64,000 nucleotides of DNA from Fragilariopsis cylindrus CCMP1102 (lineage: Eukaryota > Bacillariophyta > Bacillariophyceae > Bacillariales > Bacillariaceae): positions 1 through 64,000 of the forward strand of contig FMBT01000371.1 in NCBI GenBank assembly GCA_900095095.1, in the 5' to 3' direction. A program made the translations under genes and the position numbers. Positions 34,701 through 46,588 of the stretch are shown here, in pieces. How positions within the stretch are numbered: position 1 is the first letter of the stretch; each line of letters opens with the position of its first letter. Below the pieces are notes generated by a model. That model ran no database searches, was not told the DNA's origin, and saw only the letters and a program-made list of their open reading frames with translations.

Positions 34701-37095
34701 TATCTGTTTCCTCTCGATGATGTGTTGGGAAAGCACCTGTTTGTCACTTGAGGTCATTCCTTTCAGGTCTGCAAAGTTTACTGCTGTTATCTGTACGATG
34801 TGCTCGCGATTCGTGATTTCTCTTGGTGGTAGATAGTCTGGATCATCTTCTTCATCTTCCATTATTTCCTCTGCTGTACTTTGTCTGTTGGCGTAGGTTC
34901 TTTCTTACTTTGTGTAGATGCCCCATTGTCGTCTGGATTGATTTTGGTAGGTGTTTTCTGATGCCATTGGATGTTAGTCCTGGGAATGATGTTAACCAAT
35001 TTTTGTCAATTGCTTTGATTAGTGTTGTGACAACTGGAGCTCCTAATGTTGCATGGTGCCAGGCTTGTAGCTGTGATGCTGATTTTTGTTGGTAGGCACT
35101 GTTTGCTGTGTGCTTTAGTTGGATCACAAATGGTCTCTTGATCGGCTTCACCGTGTTGTTGTTATTGCTCTCTAGTGGCATCAACCATAAGTTTGTTTCA
35201 GCATCTCTTGGTCCTTCAATTATTATTTTGTTTTCTTTGATTACCTGTACATTTTTCTTTTGAATACTACTGTGCAGTCAGCATCACATAGTACTGGTAC
35301 TGATATTAGTGATCGGTCCATTTCATTGAATCCGTGTGCTTTCTGTGCTTCCAATGGCAGTTCTGCTGCTAGTTGTAGTTGCCTGGTCGTTACTGAGTTC
35401 ATTGTGTTTGTGTTGGCCACTCCTACGTTGATTTCTTCATGATGTAGTGGTTCTCCGAGATACTTGTGTTTGTTCGCTAGGAACATGCTGGTTGCTGCTG
35501 AATCGGGATGACCCTGTGGTGTGGTTTGGCTAGTTAGTAGTGCTTTGAATTTGTTTGTGAGGGTTGACAATCGGGTTGTGCTATCAGTATTATTATTAGT
35601 TACTGCTGCTGCATATGATATATGCCTGTTGTTGATACGCGAAGATGATGTGTATATATTTAAATCAGTATTATTTATTTTATTTTGACTTATCTTACTA
35701 TTCACCTCCCCACATCGTCAAGTGACAAAGTGGCAGTTGGTTGTAACTCCTCCCATCTTGTTAGCGAGTGTGGCTGCTTCATTGTGGCAGGCCTTTCGGT
35801 TGGTACAAGTCCCTGGGGTGTGTGTTGGTTTGATATCATACCCACACGATGGGCAGTAGTTAGTTGAGTCTGGGTATCTGCGTTTTGATCTTTCACCATT
35901 GCCTAGGTCATTTCGAATATACTCTGTTCCAAATTTGTTCTTTTTCTTCTTTGCTGTACCTGTATTGCCTTCACTTTGGTTGTTGTTTTGAGTGAATTGT
36001 GCAAACATTTGCATCATTTCTTCTTTCGTTACAGTGCTTGTTGCACTACTACCACCGGCGCTGCTACCATTGCTGCTGCCTGTGCTGATTGAAGCTGGGA
36101 TCCGTCCGGGGACCTGGTTGGTTGCACTATTTGCGAGTTGTTGTTGTTCAATTCTTGCTTCTAGTTCCTGAATTTTTTGTGTTTGTAGGACTAGTACTTC
36201 TGATGCTTGTCTTTGGGCATTTTCATCTTCCTTGGTTTGTGCTAGCACTGCATTCGCTAGTTCGGTTCTTTTCATGATGGCTGGATCAGTTTTATTCATT
36301 TGGATCTCTTTGCTGAAGTGCTTCCTCATCTCTTCCCATGTTGTTAATGTTCCTCTGTTCCATTCACGACATGCATCCTTAAGGTCAATATTCTTCTCAA
36401 AAGTTGCATAGGCATTTCGCATCACTTCTGCGTCTGTTACGGTCTCTCGGAGTCCGGTTAGCAGCTCTCTTGCTTCATTGATTGCTTTGTAGTAGTGTTG
36501 GACAATTCGATCTGGATCATAGTCCACCTTGAGGAGTTCTCTTGCATGTAGGATTTCGCGATCCTTGTCTACCGTTAGGATGAAATTTGTCCACATGTGT
36601 TGGTATACTTCATGTGGTGATACTCCCAGTAATAATCCGTCAGTTTCTAATTCAATAAATAAATCTTCATCGAAGCATGCTTGGATTGCTTTGTTGGTGT
36701 TGCGCTTGTGTTCCTCGTATTCTTCGTAGAGTTTGAGCACTTGCTTGTGCGCTGCATTGAGTATGTTGGTGTCGCCAACGTATGGACCTGGGTCGACTGG
36801 CACTGGTACTTGTGCTGTGATCCCCCTTTTTAGTATCCACTGCGCTTGGGTGCACATGATCCATGACCATCCGTGATCTCTTGCTTCCGCGATATTGCAT
36901 TTGTAGCTGGTTTGAACCTTTGCCATCTGTTTTTGGAACGTAATTAACTGTCCTGTTGTTGGTATTCCAACTACTCGGTCAATGCCTGAGTAGTCATATT
37001 CTATTAAGACTTTCGTCATTGCGGAACGTCGTTGGTTACTGACTATTTCGTAGGTTAGGTCTAGCTTCGTGTCCTGCGACAATATTGTTTAGAAC

Positions 37096-37330
37096 TGTTG
37101 AGATTCTAGTTTAGATAAGAGTTTACTATTAGTTGTTAAGGTTGTTCTAAACGATTTATGGGCTCTATCTTAGGCTGTCCTTGAGACGCTGTGTTGCTTG
37201 TGTTAGTGGTGATAGGCATTTATCATTTGAATTGGATTTGGGGTTTGACTGGCTTGTTTGACTGTTTGAATCATTGCGCGATAGTAACGGTATTTGTGGT
37301 CTGTCCGTCGTGCGTGTTAAGATTTCAACA
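37096..37330 (-). repeat. Copia LTR (right copy in window; 5' LTR of element)
   Basis: 235 bp, looks identical to the other LTR and is followed by TATAC. As the 5' LTR of a minus-strand element it would hold the element promoter. Confidence 0.92.
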
Positions 37331-38165
37331 TATACAGTTGTGTTATTTTCTTTGTTAATAAGTCGTATTCTGCCACTGTTCTGCCTCCCAATACTGGGGA
37401 GTTTCTGTCAATGTACCTATCTGTCCACATATAATATCCATTATGACTGGAACAAGAAGTAGTGGAACTCTTCTGTTCTTTTTTTGTTCTTCTTCCTGTC
37501 CTGTTATTTCTCTTGTTGTCTTTTCATTCTATCATACTCACTGGATCCTTGGTTGGTAGATTGTCCCATCCTATCACTAGTTGTTCATCTATCTATCAAG
37601 TTTTTGTACCTTCCAATGTCTTTCCTTCCTATTATTCTGAATATTGTAGTAGTAGTCATGCATTCCCCCATGAAGTATGCCAGTAGTACTTCTTGCAGTA
37701 TGTCCCATAAGTTTGTGTCTACTGTGTTTCTCATTACGTTTATTTGTTTGACTTTTCCTCTCCATACATGTAAAGATGTGATCATCATCTTCAACCAAAT
37801 GCCAGTATGATACACATCTCTTGTCATGAAAGTGATCTCTTTTGTGCACTCTCTCTCCTGTTGGTAATTCCTTTATGTTTGTATACTGGTCTGAAGATGT
37901 CCCAGTCTATGTCATCAAATGTATTTTCACTCCACCTGAATCTTTTACAGTAGAACTTTCTTAGTGGCTTCGATATTGTATTACTTTTTGTACTGTTCCT
38001 TTGAATTCTCTTGTTATTGTTCTCCCTTCTATGTGAAACTGAATGCTTGTATTTGGATTCATTGGTACTATGGGCTTTTCTTGTAGTAGTCTCTTTAATC
38101 CTTTGTTGCCAGTTTGTCTGCTTCTGAGTTAAGGTATGCATCCAGTGGTATTTCTTGTTTGTCAT

Positions 38166-38964
38166 ATACTTTGTCGTCTTGGTGGCTTTTTACCCAAACT
38201 TACCCACGCACGCATATCATGTAGTGTGTTGCTGGTGAATTAAGATGTTGATATGATAGTCTCTGTTAAAATAAAGCTGTATTTCCCCACGCCACGAGAC
38301 CATTCACCATTCTTGTACTTCTGAAGTACAACACAATATATTATGGAAAACACGCAAACAAACAAGCACTTACTTCTTTGCCAAAATTCAATTCTCTTTG
38401 CACATCCTTTGGCTGAGCATGCCATGTCATACTATGTCATACCATCCTCCTCAATGGTAGCTACAATTCACACTTAAAAGAGTAGATAAAGTGGTTTTTA
38501 TAGTGCTACTAGTTCTTGGTTTGGTACAGTATGTGATTCCCATCTCTAAATAAGTGCTGAAAAAGCTATTAGATAGTAACAACAACAATTTCCTAAGAGC
38601 ACGGATGCATTCATAAGCTGCTGCTGCCGCAATTGTATTCTAGTATATGCTATATCTTGAAGAACAAAATGCGGACGTACGTAACGTTTTACAATGTAGT
38701 AGTGATACCGGTATATGAAAATTGCAGTATTTATAGTATTATTATCATCATCTATATTTTCATAAATTAAAAAAGGAAGTTACGGTATTGAATGACCATC
38801 GATGGTCGTCCTGTTCCTATAGTCTCGACTTTTTTTTTTCTTCGGAATGTGGGTGGGTAGTGCTATTGTGTATGTTTTAGGTGTAGTTGTCCTGTATTTT
38901 TTGATGGTGTATAATATATAAACTATGTATGTATAAACTATCAAAGGTAGTTAGTTTCTTTTCT
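38166..38964. other. Intergenic
   Basis: No gene seen. AT-rich with short poly-T near 38830; this is the 3' flank of the plastid protein gene. Confidence 0.4.
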
Positions 38965-39393
38965 TTACATACCATTCTTACGTTGGATCCAGGCTGCCAC
39001 ATGTGTCCCCCAGGCCAGTGGTCCACCGAAGGAACCAAGTACATAATACCATTTCACCCACGATCCATTTTCAAATGCACCTGGTTCTGTTTGTAAGGCC
39101 GCGGATCCAGAAATACTTGCCACTAATGCACCTAGAAACACTAAGGATAATGCACCAAGCATACCTGAGGGCATTTTCGACATAATCGGTCCAAGGACTT
39201 TGGATGGTGGATATTCACCTTCCCAGTATGTTTCCGAATCATAATCTTCTACAGCATTTAATGCAGTAAAGAATGGAGTTGTGGTGGCGAATGTTTGTTC
39301 TCGTGTCACAACTGAGTTGACAGTAGCGATAGGTGCGAATGCACTACATGCTGCTACAACAATGGAAAGAATCACAAAACTAAATTTAGACAT
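38965..39393 (-). CDS. Plastid-targeted two-span membrane protein (142 aa)
   Basis: A probable thylakoid membrane protein. The N-terminus is a signal peptide followed by CSAFAP (about residues 16-21), the ASAFAP-type cleavage motif of diatom plastid presequences. The transit-like part is Thr-rich. The mature part is acidic at first (EDYDSETYWEGEYPPS) and then has two hydrophobic segments: GMLGALSLVFLGALVASISG (about 77-96) and one from WYYVLGSFGG to HVAAW (about 110-134). The C-terminus is short and basic. I do not recognise it as a named subunit; small photosystem-associated proteins have this layout. The start is the ATG at 39393 just before the signal peptide. Confidence 0.75.
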   Translation of the reverse strand: MSKFSFVILSIVVAACSAFAPIATVNSVVTREQTFATTTPFFTALNAVEDYDSETYWEGEYPPSKVLGPIMSKMPSGMLGALSLVFLGALVASISGSAALQTEPGAFENGSWVKWYYVLGSFGGPLAWGTHVAAWIQRKNGM

Positions 39394-41251
39394 GATTATA
39401 TTATATATATATATGTATATATTTTGTGTGTGATGGATGATAGCTGTGAAATTAAAAAAGACAAGAGGAGAAAAAAATAAAATCGTGAGTTGATTTTGTG
39501 AATAATTTGAATTGAAAGTACGGTATTGTTCTTGTTTTTGATTTGATCGTTCGAAAATACACGCAGGAATCCACAATCGAGAAGGAGGAGAGACGATCAG
39601 CAGAAGTACGGCGGTAGATACCGGCTTTTAGCGCTCAGCTCGTCACTCATCCCATTATGATTGGTTTGTGTGTGTGTTGGTGCCTGCCTATTCTGCCCAT
39701 TACAACGATTTACTGAATACACTGGCTTTTTTTGCCGATCGCCTCCGGGAAGAAATAACAAAGCTGCTTTGGAAACTAACGTCCCCGACATTTATTTAAG
39801 TAGGACCACCGATCTCATCAAACCCCCTTTCGATTGTCCGTCCTAGGTTTTGCATTTATCTCTCCATCGAAATCTAATCCTACAAAATTAAGTAACAAAG
39901 TCCTCTCTCGATCATTTATTTTTTTAGCTGCGAACCAAAATCAAAAAGCAAATCCAATCGGTATTGAACTAATTCTGCAAAAGCACAACAAACATATTTA
40001 CTTCGAGTCGATGTCCATCTTCCTTCCGCCATGGTTCACGTACCTTTTCGTTAATAAAAGAAATGTATCGAACAACGTGATGGTGATGTTTAGGGAAGTT
40101 GTTCTGTTCTGTTTGATGTTTTAATTGTTTTACTTACAGTACTACAGATAATCACATGAGACGTCCTTACGTTGTACGTATATTAACAACACTGTTCTTA
40201 GACTTCTGTTGCTTCTTGTGTTTGAACCTTCAAGAAATAAAGATCGGGAGTTTGAAGTTAGTAAGTTTGCTGTTCGACGTCATTTGCCTATTTAATCGAG
40301 TCGAATCAGTCGATTAATTGATGGATTTGAAAACGAAGATGAATTGAATCGAATGAATCGAATCAATCGATCAGCAACTACTGTACTGTAGTACGAATGG
40401 AAATCTCGAGGGGGCAAGGGGGGAGGAATATTTGGGGGAGAATATTTTTAGTAATAAGAACTCAAATTAGAGTTCCTCCCCTTCAGGTTATTTGAAGGGC
40501 GAAGCGGAAAGGAGACGAGTGAGTCTAGAGTCTCCACTCACGTAGAATTCCCCTATAGAACGCGCATCATTAATTTAAATACAGAATGTATATAACATTG
40601 TAGCGTGCGCGCCAAAATTTCGCGATACACATACTGCAAATCTAACTGTCACTTTTTCAACGCTAACACGAGCTATCGTGTGTTTCAAGTCTTAAAAATT
40701 CAATACAGACATACTGGAAACAGAATAGACAACTCAATTGCTCTATTAACCGCGTGCACTTTTGACACATCCTTAATTACTATAATTAGAAGAGTTCCCC
40801 AAAAGTGCACGCAGTTAAACGAATGGCTTATATGAGATACCTAAGCTCACTTTATCAGCGTACGACTATAAAAAAATTAAGAACTAGTATTTGTTACTGT
40901 AGTATATAATAATACTTTAACATCAAATATATACACCTAAAAAGTCATTTTTTTGGAAAATTAAACTATGAAGTTTACAATTGACCTATTGGATGGAGAA
41001 TTACTATATTCCTTAGTCTCCTAAGACTACTGGTATCTCATAATGTAGGCTCACACACAGCAGACAGCATCTTTTTATGAAATTGCTTTGTTCTGGACAC
41101 AAAGCAGGGTAGAACTTCCAGGAAAATACTTTTTTTGGGTCAGGGAGAGTTCCTCTACCTTACCATGTGTGTAACAAATATTGGTCTTAAAATATATGGA
41201 AGGCACTCCTTCAATTCATGTACACATACCTGTACGCTGACCAGCCTCTAA
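39394..41251. other. Intergenic with a dispersed repeat copy
   Basis: No supported gene. TAATATATATATA lies just upstream of the plastid gene. A GAATCGAATGAATCG-type stretch lies near 40340-40370. A copy of the dispersed GGAGACGAG repeat lies at 40391-40540. Confidence 0.45.
40391..40540 (+). repeat. Dispersed GGAGACGAG repeat, copy A
   Basis: It shares GTACGAATGG, AATCTC, AGGGGGGAGGA, TATTTGGGG and GGGCGAAGCGGAA...GGAGACGAG with 49647-49735, but has about 75 bp of extra sequence in the middle. Its end, GAGTCTAGAGTCTCCACTC, is found inverted at 47249-47266. Confidence 0.7.
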
Positions 41252-42246
41252 CGGCGTGTTCCGGCTCAAGGCTGCGCATATTTCGACAAAAAAGGACAAT
41301 CTGCGGACAGACGATTTTCTACAACACGCGCTATGCAGTGAAGTACCATCAATCGGGGGGATTTTTAACTGTATGTTAACTCCTCAAACCTTCTCCAGTA
41401 CCTATCCATAGGCATTCTACACATTCCAAATTTTTGACAGGTCTAGTTAGTGTAGGCTAAGCCCTGGTACTTCTCTCTGTAGAATTTGCCCCATATTGGT
41501 ACGTCGTGGAAATTATTTTTTGTGTCGCGGGATTAAGATACCACGCACCTACGCAGTAATAAGTGGAAAATTCCTTTATATCAACATGAAAATGGGAATG
41601 TATTGAATCGAACCTCCATGGATATCGATCTATTCAACATCCGCTTATAAGAAGAAATATAGATGTATGTACTCTTAACAAGGACAAAAAGTTTGGGTTG
41701 AATTGAATCCATTTTTCAGTACTTAAACTCTCTCTTAGTAAAAGACACACATGATCGGATTTTCCGAAAAAACACGTCCAATATGCTTGTTGATAATGGG
41801 TCCTCTCTTAATATAACAATAATAATAAAAATTATCGAATTAACTAACATATCACTAATAGAGACATCTGTAATATTCGTTTAGGTCATACTCTATTATT
41901 TGATTTTTAATTCTCCTCTCTTATGCACCTCTTCCTGGCGATCCGAAATGTGCCTACTACCCATATAAATCCCCATAGAATTTTCCCCAGATGACCAAAT
42001 TCAACACAGACTTTTTTCCTCTCTTAACAGTACAAATGTCTATAGTTCTTCTTATAAGCGTATGTTAAATAGAGCGATATCCATGGAGGTTCGTTTCAAT
42101 ACATTTCCATTGTCTGTATCAATGGAAATAATTTTCTATTTCAACTCTTAAAATTTTGAAGAATTTTCCTCGCGAGCCTATCGCGCATTTAAAATTTTAG
42201 TCCCGAGTGTCCCTCAAAATGCAGCCTTGAGCCGGAACGCGCCTAA
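41252..42246. mobile_element. Foldback (long inverted repeat) element, non-autonomous
   Basis: The ends are inverted: GGCGTGTTCCGGCTCAAGGC at 41252 matches the reverse complement of the end at about 42221-42246 (GCCTTGAGCCGGAACGCGCC). Internal arm segments also match in inverse: GAACCTCCATGGATATCG with CGCTTATAAGAAGAA at 41610-41660 corresponds to about 42047-42100. So much of each half pairs with the other, and the arms have diverged. The flanks read TAAC on both sides, a possible 3-4 bp target duplication. There is no coding capacity. The superfamily is unknown. Confidence 0.75.
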
Positions 42247-43066
42247 CCCACCATGTTACTAGTTAATTTGATACGGCTATTATTTTTGCTACAACAACTT
42301 TTTTTGGAAAATAAAACCATGGAACCCATTATACGCTTAATATTTATATGTATGCAAGACAGTGGGTACATCCAGGGGTATACTTTCTTCGTCACAGAAC
42401 AAAAACTAATAAATACCCTATTTTAGCTGAAATCCACTGAAAATAATTTTGCACGAGATGGAGCATATGAACTAGAAGCCCCAATGAAATCGGCTTTAGG
42501 TGGGTTAGTTTATTTTATGAGTATTTGTGTGAAAATACCTGTCAAAATTTGTTTTGGAGCATAAATCAACCCACAGTGATTATTTTAAGCACGGTCCTTG
42601 TTTTTTTTTTATGAGATATTCTTGAAAACAGGGGTAAACTGCAATTACATCCAAAATAATGGTGGGTTGGGATGATGATGGTTTCTATCCACAAGTAATA
42701 GTGTATGAGGACCTTACCTAACCCTCCTATCATTTTATTGTATGTGTGGTTGAAGAGAAATGTAGATTTAGCTGGGTAGGTATGCACTAAAATCAGTCCT
42801 ATTTTGTAGCAAAATGCACCACAAACATTCTTGTTTGGAATGGTTCAAATATAGAACTTTGTTTTCTTTGGGTGCACCAGCCTCCATATAGTGTATTAGG
42901 ACCTTGCCTAACCCTCCTATCACTTTCTCATATGTGTGGTTGAAGAGAAATATAGATTTGGCTGGGTAGGTATGCACTAAAATCAGTCCTGTAGTGTGGG
43001 ATGGCATGTTTATTCTTACTTATTTTGATATATAGAAATGACAGTGACAGATACAAGCTGTATTAA
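42247..43066. other. Flank of piggyBac with a direct repeat
   Basis: No gene. It holds the 190-bp-period direct repeat listed separately and ends in the TTAA at 43063-43066 that borders the piggyBac element. Confidence 0.5.
42701..42990. repeat. Direct repeat of about 100 bp, period 190 bp
   Basis: GTGTAT(G/T)AGGACCTT(A/G)CCTAACC through GCACTAAAATCAGTCCT occurs at 42701-42800 and 42891-42990 with few differences. It contains TGTGTGGTTGAAGAGAAAT in both copies. Confidence 0.85.
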
Positions 43067-46000
43067 CAGCTTTCAAGCTATAAGAAATTTTTCGTCTTTT
43101 TATAAAAAAATTTGCTAGTTAAAACACGTGTTAATTTTCCAAAAAAAATAAATTAGCTTAGAAAATACACCCAATTTTCACTGGTTGATTGCTAGGTAAA
43201 TACAAAAGCATTCGGCATGTTAGTTTGCGCTAGATCGACTCGAACTAGTGACCTCAGTTAATAATATTATCTTTTCAACCAGTTCAACCAAGAACTGTGG
43301 AAGATTTTATTTGGCTGAAGATTGACAAGCGAATTGAGTATATAAACCATAAAGCGCGCTAAATTAACACGCGCTAAATACAGTGATTTTCGATCGAAAA
43401 TCAAGATTGTTAATGGAAATCCGAGTATACACACACATGCTAATAATATGTGGACTTCTACTCAACTACAGTAGAAAAGAAGATAACGGACATGATCTCC
43501 ATTAAACAGAGGTGATATATTACCTGGTTAAGTATCTATTCATTATTTGTTAGATCAGAAACAACACTACATTCAGTAGCAGCACTTGTATCATAACACA
43601 TTTCTGCATGATATTGCAAGTGACAACTGACCACTGTTTGAATTCCATTAACCTTCTTAGTCGTATGACAAAGCCAAAAAGGGAACCCTTTTTCCACAGT
43701 ACACTGCTCACATTGATAGATTGTTTTATAAGGTCTTTTTACTTTAGCTTTGCTCTTGAAACCTGGACATTTTTCGTATTTACAGTAGGGTCCACTTCCG
43801 GGTTTATCATTATCCTTACTCCTTACAAGACATGGCATTGGTTGATGGACGCGATCAGGCTGTAGCTTCTGTCGCTTCTTAAAAGCTTGTTGTTTCTTGC
43901 GCTTATTCCTACTACTAAACTCAGTAGTAGAAGACGACCGAGGTGTACCAATATCAGTTCTAGTTCCATGGGCTGCTGGAGAAGAAAAGGGTTGGATAAC
44001 TGAATCAGATCTTATACTTCTACCATCCACAGATGTAGAAGTAGTAATATCCTTTGTGGCGCTTGGAGGAGGTCCCGAATCCCGCTGTCACATAGGATCA
44101 CCTCTTTGAAGAAGAGAGTGTGTCAAATTATGTATGCATTCTTTCAAAGGCATACATTTCCTGTCAGGATGAACCATCTAATAAATAACACAGTACAGCT
44201 TGTAAGCATTGTTAAGATTCATATTGAAATAACGGGCTGCTAACTTGGGCGCCCAACCATGCAGATGCGATTCAGTAGAGAGATCATACTTGGCTTCAGC
44301 ACCATTGCCTTTATCAATCTTGTGATAGGTGTTGCAGTAGTCAATCTGTTGAGCATTGCAATCAACATCAGTTTGGTCCCTAGATCTTTTCCCAGTGACT
44401 GGATCTCTTACTCGTCTCTTCATTCCACCCTCAACAATAGTAGGAGAATGGAAATTAGAAAGTGTCTTGACAAAGTTGTTGTCAGCCCAAACAGCATGCA
44501 CAATTGGCTTGGTCTTGTGTTGGTAGAGGAGAGACTTGTGTGTGCCCTTAACGAGTTCCTTCTCCTTGATAGCAAGCTTGCCTAACTTTCCACCACCAGT
44601 CCGAGACGATTGACAAGTACCAACCATGTTAATACCCCACTCCTCTCTTCCAACTTGACACATGGCATCACCCATGTAAGCAGAATCCATGACAACACAA
44701 TGACCCTTATGTTTGTAAGGCTCAAGCATAAGGTCATAGAGAGACACCATCTTGAGTTTCGTTGCAGTATGGCTGTTTCGAACATCGACATCCTCATCAA
44801 ATCTACCACCATAGACCCTAGCAAACAACTTGTATGTATGTAGGGGACCTTCAGTGATACAGACAGTATGTAGAGTAGCACCAGTTCGAATTGGTTTGGG
44901 CTCTGGTCCTATAGTCATGACACTATGATACCAGCCAGCCACTCGACTCTCATCAGTTGTGATCCATCTTCCAGCATGAACTACAGCTTGCCACCGCTTG
45001 TAAGTAGTAAGTAGAAGAAGAAGAAGGAAGGTAGGTTAGTAATTGATTCGAAACATGATAATAACAACAACAACAACACTACATACCTTATTATATGCAT
45101 CTTCTAATATACCAAACTTCAATCGATGTACTGCCATATTAGGGTCAGCATCAACTTTAGTTTCGTATATATCCAACCAATCATCAGCTCCCATAAGGTC
45201 CCAATCATCACTGTAGTGAAGGCAGCTAGTCATATCTTCCAAAGCATTCTTTGGCATTGATTCTTGAATCGATGGTACTGCATTGAAGATTTCCCTTGTA
45301 CAGAATATTTGATTGATTGATCGATTACCACAAAGCATCTTAGCAAGCATGGCTCCATAGAAACGAGCTACATGGTCAGCTTCAATCTCATTCTCCCAAC
45401 TGTAGTACTTGGGAGCCCATGCATCTTCAATCATTCTTTTCTTCATATAATTTCTCATTCTTGCAGATTGAAATTCAAATAAAGATTGATCATTATCATC
45501 ACCAAACTTAGGAAGACACCATTCGAATACTTTTTCATACCTAATCTCTCTCCTATCATCCATTAACAGTCGGATCTCCTCTGGTGTTATGTTAACAGTA
45601 AACTCATTGTTTCGACCAGACCATTCAATCGGTTCAATAGGACGTCCATTGCCATCTTCTACTTTGGTCCATTCCTCAGTCGGCGTTAGTGAGTACATGG
45701 TTCCATCCTCAGTTACAATCTCATCATCTCCTTGTCGTACGACTTCAAAAGGGAGATTGAATGATTCAATGGTAGAGTGCTGTGTGTTGCAGTATTCAAG
45801 GATTGCATCATATGCAATGAGATACTGATCATCATCATCTTGATCATCCAATTCAATAAACCATTTTTGGTTCACTACATCAAATGACATTATCTTACCA
45901 TCATGTTTATATGATCCAGTATAACCAACCCACCAGTGGTCGGGTATCTTCACAGATAGTCCTACTAGTGAATCGGCCCATTCTACATCAATTTTCTTTG

Positions 46001-46588
46001 TCCTAGGTGCCATTGTAGTTGAATATTTTTAATTATATTTCTTACTGGATTGTAATATTATGAAAATACGTAAAATGCGTGGTAAAGTTAACGAAAATAG
46101 CTAGTGACTAAATATTCAAAGCTAGTAGTTAGTGTGTGTGAAAATTTCAAAACACAAGATTCGGAGAAGAATTTGTTAGTACATTTGCTAGTTAAGTTTA
46201 CAAGACTGACCATTTGATCCATATTTTTGATGCGTTGATCGCCTCTTTTTTGCGTGACTTCAACAATTTTTCAAATTTTGAGTCTTGGACGCGAGTCACA
46301 TCAGAATATTTGACCAAAAATGGCCGTTGCGCGACACATTTTCGCGTCTCTCCGATCCAAACACTGGTGGGCCGAAATTAAGTAGGTACGGGCACATGAG
46401 GGGTTCCGTTGGGCTGTTACAAACTCCTGGGGAGTACTATTAAGTATGTAAAAAGACACGTGTCTTTGATCGGAGACGCTCTGTGTCTCAATAGGGGGGC
46501 GTAAGTCCATTTTTTGAGGGAGAAACACCCCAAAGAAAAAAGGGGCTCTTTTTCAGGCGCCATTATTGGAGCAATAGCTTGAAAGCTG
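43067..46588 (-). mobile_element. Complete-ended piggyBac DNA transposon (3522 bp)
   Basis: The 15-bp inverted termini CAGCTTTCAAGCTAT (43067-43081) and ATAGCTTGAAAGCTG (46574-46588) match perfectly. Each is bordered by TTAA (43063-43066 and 46589-46592), the canonical piggyBac target. One transposase gene lies on the minus strand inside. Both ends are intact. The transposase frame carries two stop codons, so this copy is probably immobile on its own but could be moved by an active relative. Confidence 0.92.
43536..46013 (-). pseudogene. piggyBac transposase (DDE_Tnp_1_7), two nonsense codons
   Basis: A cut-and-paste transposase. Exon 1 is 46013-45087, the GT-AG intron is 44997-45086 (90 bp), and exon 2 starts at 44996. 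The catalytic Asp triad is visible: D324 in TTDESR, D413 in VVMDSAYMGD and D481 in HAVWADNNF. The first 120 residues are an acidic domain typical of diatom/algal members. An in-frame TAG at 44178-44180 ends the protein at 581 aa. The same frame continues through a TGA at 44088-44090 to 43536, and encodes the family's C-terminal Cys-rich zinc domain (CEQC, FWLCHTT, VSCHLQYH). Without the two stops the protein would be about 795 aa. The zinc domain normally binds the element ends, so this copy is likely defective. Confidence 0.88.

Larger units (their letters stand above)
31480..37330 (-). mobile_element. Ty1/Copia LTR retrotransposon (CoDi-like), young insertion, broken pol
   Basis: A complete-ended element of 5851 bp. 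Its two 235-bp LTRs (31480-31714 and 37096-37330) look identical by eye, begin TGTTGAGATT, end ATTTCAACA, and are flanked by the 5-bp target duplication TATAC. On the minus strand the parts run: a gag-like region with a CysCys-type knuckle (about 35.7-37.1 kb), protease and integrase regions (about 33.8-35.7 kb), and reverse transcriptase with RNase H (about 31.5-33.8 kb). The RT includes a VVDDFG motif. Integrase before RT marks it as Copia, not Gypsy. The gag frame looks whole; the pol region has about five breaks. Identical LTRs mean a recent insertion, into an older coding remnant. Confidence 0.92.
31157..38165 (-). mobile_element. Old coding remnant interrupted by the Copia element
   Basis: Minus-strand protein-like sequence flanks the Copia insertion on both sides: 37336-38165 upstream and 31157-31474 downstream. 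The upstream part includes WSENTFDDIDWDIFRPVY and a C...EDDDHIFTC pattern, which recalls the Cys/His end region of reverse-transcriptase-associated ORFs that are multicopy in diatoms. The downstream part reads LKQWLTRWRPVIDHCMKRV. The texture and strand suggest one older element split by the younger one. It is broken. Its family is uncertain. Confidence 0.45.
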
